Below, in pieces: positions 1 through 5,389 of a stretch of 5,426 bases of DNA. The notes beneath the pieces are model-generated. The model searched no databases. It had not been told where the DNA came from and saw nothing but the letters and a program-made list of their open reading frames with translations. The stretch covers positions 1 through 5,426 of the forward strand of contig SYAK01000359.1 of NCBI GenBank assembly GCA_005788935.1, given 5' to 3'. The first letter of the stretch is position 1, and each line of letters begins with the position of its first letter. Source of the stretch: Pseudomonadota bacterium (GTDB lineage: Bacteria; Myxococcota; UBA9042; PHBI01). Both the position numbers and the translations under genes were made by a program.

Positions 1-23
1 CTCTACCACTGAGCTATTCCCGC
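1..23 (-). tRNA. tRNA-Gly, 5' part only (cut by window edge)
   Basis: Read on the minus strand, the first 23 bases are GCGGGAATAGCTCAGTGGTA followed by GAG. This is the 5' acceptor strand (GCGGGAA), U8-A9-like junction, and D-stem/D-loop start of a bacterial tRNA. The combination of a GCGGGAA acceptor with AGCTCAGTGGTAGAG is typical of bacterial tRNA-Gly with anticodon GCC. The anticodon arm, T arm and 3' end lie outside the window, so the glycine identity is inferred from the 5' part alone. The mature 5' end is position 23. A good sigma-70 promoter lies upstream at 66-94, which supports a functional gene transcribed leftwards. Confidence 0.88.
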
Positions 24-35
24 GTCTGGTGCCTG

Positions 36-51
36 GACGCCTCACGGCGTC
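36..51 (-). other. Small hairpin in the tRNA-Gly 5' leader
   Basis: A perfect 6-bp inverted repeat, GACGCC-TCAC-GGCGTC, with a 4-base loop. It lies inside the predicted leader transcript, ending about 13 bases before the mature tRNA 5' end. Such a structure could insulate folding of the tRNA or affect RNase P processing, but this is only inference. A 6-bp GC-rich palindrome can also arise by chance. Confidence 0.35.
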
Positions 52-65
52 GTCAGCGGGGTCGG

Positions 66-94
66 ATACTGACCACGGGGCGGCGAGGTGTCAA
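66..94 (-). promoter_or_regulatory. Sigma-70-type promoter for the tRNA-Gly gene
   Basis: On the minus strand TTGACA (plus positions 89-94) is a perfect -35 consensus. After exactly 17 bases comes CAGTAT (66-71), a -10 element that keeps the important A2, A5 and T6. Transcription would begin near 58-60 and give a leader of about 35 bases before the mature tRNA 5' end at 23. Its position between the kinase terminator and the tRNA, pointing at the tRNA, fits a strong housekeeping promoter. A perfect -35 hexamer is unlikely by chance in such GC-rich DNA. Confidence 0.75.
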
Positions 95-97
95 CGC

Positions 98-118
98 AAA
101 AAAGCGCGACCCTCGCGG
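98..118 (-). terminator. Rho-independent-like terminator of the kinase gene
   Basis: On the minus strand the sequence reads CGCGA-GGG-TCGCG, a perfect 5-bp GC-rich stem with a 3-base loop. It is followed by C and six T residues (the A-run at 98-103 on the plus strand). The stem starts about 13 bases after the kinase stop codon. A second run, TTTTT, precedes the stem (119-123), so the element is nearly symmetrical. The stem is short, which lowers confidence, but the T-run is striking in DNA of this composition and the placement is right. Confidence 0.6.
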
Positions 119-130
119 AAAAACGACGTC

Positions 131-2449
131 TCAGTCGAAGGCGTGGTTGACCGTCGCGGTCTTGCCCGCCTCGACCCTCACGGACTTCGTGACGCTCTGC
201 GCGCCCTTCGTCAGCACCACCGTGTAGGAGCCCGGCGCCATCTGCTTCGACACCGGCGCGTCTCCGACGGGGCGGCCGTTGATCGACACCTTGGCCCACG
301 GGCGCGCCTTCACCTGCAGCGTCCCCTTCGCACCCGCGGCCGCGGCGGGCGGGGTCGGGGCGGGCTGATTTCCCGCGGGCGGCTTGGCAGCGGCCGCCTT
401 GGGCTCGAGCTTGACCGTGTGGGTCTGAGCGCCGCCAGCGATGGCGATCGTCTCCTTGCGCGTGTCGAAGTCGGCCTTCGAGACGGTGATGTCGACCGAC
501 TGGCCCGCGGCGAGCCCGCTGATGACCGACTCCGACGGTGACGCGCCCGGGGCCACCGTGCCCGCCGAGCTCTTCAGCTCGGCGCCCGCGGGATCGAGGG
601 TGACCGTCAGCGTGGCGGCGGCTTGGCCGAGCGCGAACTTCTTCGTCCTCAGCGCCGGGTCGAGCGTCACCTCCTCGGTGACGGACGGCACGCCGGCCCT
701 GGACGGGCGCACCTCGACCTTGATGACGTCGCCCGCGAGGCCGTTGTACGGGGTCGCCCCCTTGCCGATGGACTTGCCATTGACGACGATCTCGGCCGTG
801 TCGTCGCCGACGGGCTCGAGGACCACCATGACCTTTTCGCGGGCCTGCTCGAGCTTGACCGCGACCTTCACCGAGGCGCTGTCGATCGCGACCGTCTTCT
901 CGAAACGCGCGAAGCCCTCGGCCTCCACCACGACCTTGGCCTCGCTGCCGAGCTTGAGGCCACCGACCTTGCCGCTCACTGGCTTGCCGTCGACGGTCAC
1001 CGTCGCGGAGGGCGGGTCGACCTCGAGTACGAGCTCGGCCGTGTCCCCGAGGGTGGAGGTGCCGCTGGCGCCGCCTGGCTCGGAGGTCTGGGTCGCGTCG
1101 GTCTTCGGCGCCGGCTTGTCACTTCCGCCCAGGGCGAAGAACGCCGCTGCGCCGCCGCCGAGCAGGACCAACAGCAGAATCCAGAGCCACGCCTTCGACT
1201 TCGCGGGCTGCACATCGGCCGCGGGCGCCGCGGTGGGTGGGGTCGCGGGTCGCGGCGGATTCGCGGCGGCCTTGGGCGGCTGAGACGCGGTCGGCTTGGC
1301 GGCGGGCTCGGGTGCAGGCTTGCTCGCGGCTGGCGCAGGCTGCTTCTTCAGCGCGGCCTGAAGGTCCTTGGCCGAGAAATCGCCCTCGAGCAGCGTCTTG
1401 GCCGCATCGGCCGACGGCATCGCGAGCGTCCGCTCGCCGCTCGACTCGGGCTCGGGCTCGCTGCTGCCGCCGAGCGCAACCCGCTCCTCGTTCGCGAGGC
1501 GGCGGTTCGTCTCGATGTCGTCCCCGAAGAGCTGGTGCATGTACCTCTTCAGCGACTCGCCCTCGAGGTCGGTCACTGTCGAGTAATACCACTTCGTCAG
1601 CTCGCGGGCGAACTCCTCGACCGAGGCGTGCCGCTCGTCGCGGTTCTTCGCGAGGGCCTTCAGGACGATGTCGTCGAGCTGCGCGTCGACCTTCGGGTTC
1701 AGCGTGCTCGGCAGGACCGGCTCGTGCTTGAGCACGTTCGTCAGCGTGTCGAAGTCGGAGTCGCCGAGGAAGAGGCGTTTGCCGGTCAGCATCTCCCAGA
1801 GCATGATGCCGAGCGCGAACAGGTCCGAGCGGCCGTCGAGGTTCTTGCCGCGCGCCTGCTCGGGCGACATGTAGGCGACCTTGCCCTTGACCGTGCCCGC
1901 CATCGTCTTGGTGGAACGCTGCGCCGCCTTGGCGATGCCGAAGTCCATCAGCTTGACTTCGCCGTTGTAGCTCACCATCAGGTTGTGCGGCGAGATGTCA
2001 CGGTGGACGATGTTGAGCGGCTGCCCCTTGTGCTCCTTCACGTGCGCGTAGTGCAGGCCCTTCGCGGTCTCCATCAGGAGCCACGCAGCCTGCGCGGGCG
2101 AGAGGGGCTTCCGGTCCTTCACGCCGACGTCGAGGACCTTCTTCAGGTCGACGCCCTCGATGAGCTCCATCGCGATGTAGTAGCTGCCCTCGCAGACGTC
2201 GAAGTCGAAGATCTGCACGATGTTCGCGTGCTGCAGCTTCGAGGTGATGGCCGCCTCGTCGATGAACATCTTCACGAAGTCGCCATCTTCCGTGAAGTGC
2301 GGCAGGATCCGCTTGATGACGACGTCCTTCTCGAAGCCCTCGGCGCCGCCGGTCTTGGCTTTGAAGATCTCAGCCATGCCACCCATCGCGATCTTGCGGA
2401 CGAGGACATACTTGCCGAACTGACGGGGCAACTGCTGGTTCGCGCTCAT
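131..2449 (-). CDS. Membrane Ser/Thr protein kinase with C-terminal PEGA-like repeats
   Basis: Hanks-type eukaryotic-like protein kinase of 772 aa, a probable signalling receptor. Residue numbers run from the ATG at 2449. The kinase domain (about 12-286) has the nucleotide lysine in VVIK (K46), the helix-C glutamate in FIDEAA (E65), a catalytic loop HRDISPHN (149-156), DFG (169-171), a Thr-rich activation loop, and MSPEQ in place of APE. A Pro/Ala-rich linker (about 370-414) leads to one membrane span (421-441, WLWILLLVLLGGGAAAFFAL). Beyond it lie about four beta-rich PEGA-like modules (near 471-534, 539-606, 611-682, 708-770), typified by PPSATVTVDGKPV and RPWAKVSINGRPVGDAPV. The kinase domain should be cytoplasmic and the repeats periplasmic. 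A GTG at 2482 in the same frame would add 11 residues; neither start has a clear Shine-Dalgarno site, and I prefer the ATG because the added residues are not kinase-like. The substrate and ligand cannot be read from the sequence. The gene has its own terminator and is divergent from thrC. Confidence 0.95.
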   Translation of the reverse strand: MSANQQLPRQFGKYVLVRKIAMGGMAEIFKAKTGGAEGFEKDVVIKRILPHFTEDGDFVKMFIDEAAITSKLQHANIVQIFDFDVCEGSYYIAMELIEGVDLKKVLDVGVKDRKPLSPAQAAWLLMETAKGLHYAHVKEHKGQPLNIVHRDISPHNLMVSYNGEVKLMDFGIAKAAQRSTKTMAGTVKGKVAYMSPEQARGKNLDGRSDLFALGIMLWEMLTGKRLFLGDSDFDTLTNVLKHEPVLPSTLNPKVDAQLDDIVLKALAKNRDERHASVEEFARELTKWYYSTVTDLEGESLKRYMHQLFGDDIETNRRLANEERVALGGSSEPEPESSGERTLAMPSADAAKTLLEGDFSAKDLQAALKKQPAPAASKPAPEPAAKPTASQPPKAAANPPRPATPPTAAPAADVQPAKSKAWLWILLLVLLGGGAAAFFALGGSDKPAPKTDATQTSEPGGASGTSTLGDTAELVLEVDPPSATVTVDGKPVSGKVGGLKLGSEAKVVVEAEGFARFEKTVAIDSASVKVAVKLEQAREKVMVVLEPVGDDTAEIVVNGKSIGKGATPYNGLAGDVIKVEVRPSRAGVPSVTEEVTLDPALRTKKFALGQAAATLTVTLDPAGAELKSSAGTVAPGASPSESVISGLAAGQSVDITVSKADFDTRKETIAIAGGAQTHTVKLEPKAAAAKPPAGNQPAPTPPAAAAGAKGTLQVKARPWAKVSINGRPVGDAPVSKQMAPGSYTVVLTKGAQSVTKSVRVEAGKTATVNHAFD

Positions 2450-2481
2450 AGAGGCTGCATCCACTCGGTGACCGGGGGGCA

Positions 2482-2499
2482 CCTCGCCGCCGGGCGAGG
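2482..2499 (-). other. Inverted repeat in the kinase leader
   Basis: CCTCGCC-GCCG-GGCGAGG is a perfect 7-bp GC-only-plus-AT stem with a 4-base loop, placed 33-50 bases before the kinase ATG and touching the alternative GTG start at 2482-2480. In mRNA it would form a stable hairpin and could hide the GTG or influence ribosome access. It has no U-run, so it does not look like a terminator. The spacer 2450-2685 otherwise shows only the candidate promoter and a short GTTCGAAC palindrome (2601-2608). Confidence 0.4.
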
Positions 2500-2556
2500 C
2501 GGGGAGGCCGTGGCGCGCGGAGCTCCGCTGGGCGGGGAACTCGACGCAGCGGCCGC

Positions 2557-2585
2557 AGCTTAGACGAGAATCCGGAAGGCATCAA
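2557..2585 (-). promoter_or_regulatory. Candidate promoter for the kinase gene
   Basis: On the minus strand TTGATG (plus 2580-2585, 4 of 6 consensus) is followed after 17 bases by TAAGCT (2557-2562, 3 of 6, keeping T1, A2 and T6). Transcription would start near 2550, leaving a leader of about 100 bases before the ATG at 2449. The region is locally less GC-rich than its surroundings, as expected for a promoter. The match is modest, so this is a candidate only. Confidence 0.35.
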
Positions 2586-2685
2586 GCCGGGATCGGGGAA
2601 GTTCGAACGTCGTCGGGGGCTCGGGCGGGCAGGGAGGGCGCGCGCGGCGCTTGGCGGGCCCGGGGACCCGTGGCATGACGCGACC

Positions 2686-4050
2686 ATGCACGCCCGTTTC
2701 ATCCCGTTCTCCGATGTCGTGGCCCGCGCCGAGGGCCGCCCGGTCTCCCCCGAGTCCCACCCGCTCGACGCTATCGTCTACCGCGCCTCGGACGGGGGAC
2801 TCCTCGACGTCGACCACGACCTCGAGGCGCTGTCGGAGCGGTCGCCAGCGGCGTGGCGGGCGCTGTTCGACGCGCGCATGGGGGCCCGTGGCTACCCGGA
2901 CCGCTCGGGCGTCTGGGGAAAACGAGAGTGGGTGTTGCCGGGTATTGATGAGACGGAGATCCTGACGCTCGGTGAGGGCTGGACCCAGCTGCTGCAGGCG
3001 CCCCGGCTTGGCGCCGCGTTCGGGCTGAATGCGTTGTACGTCAAGCAGTGCGGGCACACCCACACGGGGTCCTTCAAGGACTGGGGGATGACGGTGCTGG
3101 TCTCGCAGGTCAACCGCATGCGGGCGCAGGGTGCCAGGATCCACGCCATCGGCTGCGCCTCGACTGGCGACACCTCGGCGGCGCTCGCGGCGTACGCGGC
3201 GCTTGGCGGCATCCCGTCGGTCGTCTTTCTGCCGCGGGGCCGCATCTCGCTCGCCCAGCTGGTGCAGCCCATCGCCCACGGGTCGCTGGTGCTCGCCATC
3301 GACACCGACTTCGACGGCTGCATGGCGCTCATCCGCGACGTGGTCGAGACCTTCCCGATCTACCTCGCGAACTCGATGAACAGCCTTCGCCTCGAGGGGC
3401 AGAAGACGGTCGCGCTGGAGATCGCGCAGCAGCTCGGCTGGGAGATCCCAGAGTGGGTCGTCGTGCCTGGCGGCAACCTCGGCAACGTCTACGCGCTGTG
3501 GAAAGGCTTTGCGATGATGCGGCAGCTCGGGCTGACCGACCGCATGCCGCGGCTCATCGTGGCGCAGGCGCATCATGCAAATCCGCTCTATCAGTCATTC
3601 ATGACGGGCTATGCCGATGTAAGCGCCGTCAAGGCGCAGCGGACGCTCGCGTCGGCCATCCAGATCGGCGATCCGGTCTCGATGGCTCGCGCCATCTTCG
3701 CGCTGAAGGCCACCGATGGCGTCGTCGGCGAGGCGACCGAGGCCGAGCTGATGGACGCCTGCGCCCGCGGCGACCGCGCCGGGCTCTTCACCTGCCCGCA
3801 CACGGGGGTGGCGCTCGCGGTCGTCGACAAGCTGGTCCGTGCCAGCACCATCGACCGGCGCGACCGCGTCGTGGTGGTTTCGACCGCCCACGGCCTGAAG
3901 TTCACCGACTCCAAGGTGGCCTATCACAAGGACGCGCTGCAGGACCTCGGCGTCGTCGGCGGGGCGTTGCGCAACCCGCCCGTCGAGGTCCCCGCCCAGC
4001 TCGGCGCCGTCGTCGATGTCCTGCGCGCCCGCGTGGGAGGCGCGGGGTGA
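2686..4050 (+). CDS. thrC: Threonine synthase, plant-like form (PLP-dependent)
   Basis: Threonine synthase, 454 aa, which converts O-phospho-L-homoserine and water to L-threonine and phosphate in the cytoplasm, the last step of threonine synthesis. It is a fold-type II PLP enzyme. The PLP lysine is K131 in HTGSFKDWGMTVLVSQ; the STGDTSAALAAYAA loop (159-172) follows, and PGGNLGNVYA (261-270) is the cofactor-phosphate loop. Further family motifs are NSMNSLRLEGQK (229-240), ANPLYQSF (298-305), ASAIQIGDPVS (322-332), CPHTGVAL (370-377) and STAHGLKFT (399-407). The N-terminal part (IVYRASDGGLLDVDHDLEAL, then GVWGKREWVLPGID) is characteristic of the plant plastid enzyme, as far as I recall those sequences. 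The chain looks complete. The ATG at 2686 is the first in frame and starts the homology; no clear Shine-Dalgarno site precedes it. No other threonine-pathway gene is adjacent, so thrC seems to stand alone, divergent from the kinase. A distant possibility is another phosphohomoserine or PLP lyase, but motif agreement runs the full length. Confidence 0.94.
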   Translation: MHARFIPFSDVVARAEGRPVSPESHPLDAIVYRASDGGLLDVDHDLEALSERSPAAWRALFDARMGARGYPDRSGVWGKREWVLPGIDETEILTLGEGWTQLLQAPRLGAAFGLNALYVKQCGHTHTGSFKDWGMTVLVSQVNRMRAQGARIHAIGCASTGDTSAALAAYAALGGIPSVVFLPRGRISLAQLVQPIAHGSLVLAIDTDFDGCMALIRDVVETFPIYLANSMNSLRLEGQKTVALEIAQQLGWEIPEWVVVPGGNLGNVYALWKGFAMMRQLGLTDRMPRLIVAQAHHANPLYQSFMTGYADVSAVKAQRTLASAIQIGDPVSMARAIFALKATDGVVGEATEAELMDACARGDRAGLFTCPHTGVALAVVDKLVRASTIDRRDRVVVVSTAHGLKFTDSKVAYHKDALQDLGVVGGALRNPPVEVPAQLGAVVDVLRARVGGAG

Positions 4051-4087
4051 GGCGCGTGAGGACGGCCTCTCTGAAGTGGGATGCGGC

Positions 4088-4105
4088 TGAATGAGGCGTC
4101 ATTCA
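4088..4105. repeat. Perfect AT-richer inverted repeat after thrC
   Basis: TGAATGA-GGCG-TCATTCA is a perfect 7-bp inverted repeat with a 4-base centre, about 38 bases after the thrC stop. The arms are markedly AT-rich for this DNA, and no T-run follows on either strand. It therefore resembles a protein-binding operator as much as a terminator. The 8-mer AGGCGTCA at 4094-4101 recurs at 4107-4114, a direct repeat of 13-base period that overlaps the palindrome. Confidence 0.55.
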
Positions 4106-4121
4106 CAGGCGTCACGCCGGC

Positions 4122-4137
4122 CTGCGCGGCGGCGCAG
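4122..4137. repeat. GC-rich hairpin between thrC and the protease gene
   Basis: CTGCGC-GGCG-GCGCAG is a perfect 6-bp stem with loop GGCG, the same four-base centre as the palindrome at 4088-4105. No T-run follows. It may act with the upstream repeat as a factor-dependent terminator or an mRNA-stabilising end for thrC. In DNA this GC-rich, chance formation of such a hairpin is fairly likely. Confidence 0.35.
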
Positions 4138-4194
4138 CGCGCCCCCGGGTCGACCGCCCTTGACGCACCCGCCGCGCGCGTCGAGGCTCGCTCC

Positions 4195-5370
4195 ATGCGC
4201 CCCCGCATGTCGCCGCTGCCGCGCCTCTGTCTGACCGCCCTCGCGTCCGCGGCCGGCTGTGACGCGCCGCGATCAGGCGGGGAGGTCGCTGTGCAGGTGG
4301 CGCCAGTCGTGTACGGGACCGACGAGCGTCAGGACCCCTTCGAGGCGACAGACCCGGCGCTCGCCCAGCGCCTGCGCGAGTCGGCCGTGGCCCTCGTCGA
4401 GCCGCGCTACCTCGACCTCTCGGACCCGGACAACGTGGTCCCGACGACCGTCACGCTCGGCGAGTACCGGGCGCTGTGCGAGGGCGAGCGCTTCGCGGAC
4501 CAGCCCGCGATGGCCTCCTGCTCGGGGACGCTCATCGACGACGACCTCGTGCTGACAGCCGCGCACTGCGTCGACGCCGAGGTGTGTGCCACGTGGTACT
4601 TCGTCTTCGGCTACCATATGGCCGCCCCGGGCGGGCTGAACCGCATGACGGCGGACGACGTCCGCACCTGCGCCGAAATCCTCGTCGACGCCTACACCGA
4701 GGAGGCGTTCGAGCCGACGTGGCACGACTACGCCATCGTCCGCCTCGACCGCCCCGTGTCCGCCGCGCGCGCCCCAGCGCCCGTGGCGATGGACCCCGAG
4801 GCCATCCAGGTCGGCGACTCCATCGCCGCCATCGGCTTCGGCAACGGGATCCCGGCCAAGATCCATCCCGGCCGCGTGCTGCGCTCGACCGTCCCGTGGG
4901 GCTACTTCATCGGGACGACCGACACGTTCGCTGGCAACTCCGGCTCCGGGACCTATGACGCCGACCACGCCCTCATCGGGGTCTTCGTCCGAGGCCAGCA
5001 GGCCGACTACATCATGCAGGCGGCGGGCTGCCGGGTCGTCAACACCCGGGACGAGGCCGACGGGACGCAGGAGTACGACTACGCGGCGAAGGCGGTCCTC
5101 GACCTCTGCGGCCGCGGCTATCCGAGCGAGCGCCTGTGCGGCGGCCTCGACCCGGAGCCTGCGCCAGATCCGGAACCAGACCCGGAGCCCACGCCCGAGG
5201 CCGCGCCAGACCTTCCGCCCGCGTCCGAGGGCGCGCTCGGGACAGAGCCCGGGAGCGAGCCCCTCGAGGCCAGCGGTGACGCGTCGGGTTGCCTCGCGGG
5301 CGGGGCCGGCGCCGCCCCGTGGGCGCTGCTGCTCGGCGCCCTCGCAGGACGCGGGCGTCGTCGGCGCTAA
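4195..5370 (+). CDS. Secreted trypsin/V8-like serine protease with MYXO-CTERM-like tail
   Basis: Exported serine endopeptidase of the chymotrypsin fold (S1, V8-like), 391 aa from the ATG at 4195. That start has GAGG eight bases upstream (4183-4186) and opens a signal peptide; an earlier ATG at 4081 would place 38 unlikely residues before it. The signal peptide MRPRMSPLPRLCLTALASAA ends at G-Cys22, a possible lipobox. VVYGTDERQDPF (from residue 38) resembles the mature N-terminus of glutamyl-endopeptidase-like enzymes, so a short propeptide may be removed. The catalytic triad is His124 (LTAAHCV), Asp178 (HDYAIVRLD) and Ser249 in GNSGSG. Cys109 and Cys125 have the 16-residue spacing of the trypsin Cys42-Cys58 disulfide. 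GNSGS instead of GDSGGP favours the V8 branch, but cleavage specificity cannot be read with confidence. A Pro/Glu/Asp linker with DPEP repeats (319-338) leads to a tail (365-391) with Gly-Cys366, a short hydrophobic stretch and a terminal Arg cluster, the MYXO-CTERM pattern for cell-surface sorting. It follows thrC on the same strand after 144 bases and probably has its own promoter, though I see none. Confidence 0.92.
   Translation: MRPRMSPLPRLCLTALASAAGCDAPRSGGEVAVQVAPVVYGTDERQDPFEATDPALAQRLRESAVALVEPRYLDLSDPDNVVPTTVTLGEYRALCEGERFADQPAMASCSGTLIDDDLVLTAAHCVDAEVCATWYFVFGYHMAAPGGLNRMTADDVRTCAEILVDAYTEEAFEPTWHDYAIVRLDRPVSAARAPAPVAMDPEAIQVGDSIAAIGFGNGIPAKIHPGRVLRSTVPWGYFIGTTDTFAGNSGSGTYDADHALIGVFVRGQQADYIMQAAGCRVVNTRDEADGTQEYDYAAKAVLDLCGRGYPSERLCGGLDPEPAPDPEPDPEPTPEAAPDLPPASEGALGTEPGSEPLEASGDASGCLAGGAGAAPWALLLGALAGRGRRRR
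5149..5208 (+). repeat. DPEP-repeat linker inside the protease gene
   Basis: The codons here specify DPEPAPDPEPDPEPTPEAAP, with three DPEP units. This low-complexity, acidic, proline-rich stretch follows the protease domain and precedes the C-terminal sorting tail. Such stretches act as extended spacers holding a catalytic domain away from the cell surface. The DNA repeat is imperfect (gacccggag, gatccggaa, gacccggag), so length variation between strains would be plausible. Confidence 0.75.
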
Positions 5371-5389
5371 CGGGGCGCGTCCGCTCCGC

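Noticed and set aside
623..2563. Very long open frame (646 codons) on the plus strand opposite the kinase gene
   Set aside because: Its translation is Arg/Leu/Asp/His-rich without any recognisable domain. Long antisense frames are expected opposite GC-rich coding DNA, and the minus-strand frame has clear kinase and PEGA motifs.
2601..2608. GTTCGAAC palindrome in the divergent spacer as an operator
   Set aside because: An isolated 8-base palindrome with no second copy nearby is too weak to call a binding site.
2560..3576. 338-codon open frame on the minus strand opposite thrC
   Set aside because: It is composition-driven, rich in Arg, His and Asp, with no motif; the plus frame is unmistakable threonine synthase.
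3048..4094. 348-codon plus-strand frame overlapping thrC in another phase
   Set aside because: Its product is a low-complexity Arg/Ala/Gly/His chain, a frame-shifted shadow of thrC.
4160..4165. TTGACG as the -35 of a protease promoter
   Set aside because: Nothing like a -10 element occurs 16-18 bases downstream; the sequence there is GAGGCT-like and overlaps the ribosome site.
4081..4194. N-terminal extension of the protease from the ATG at 4081
   Set aside because: The 38 extra residues would bury the signal peptide, the stretch contains the palindromes and poorer coding bias, and the ATG at 4195 has a GAGG ribosome site at good spacing.
4273..4968. 231-codon minus-strand frame opposite the protease gene
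   Set aside because: No domain or start signal, and the opposite strand carries a complete protease with an intact catalytic triad.
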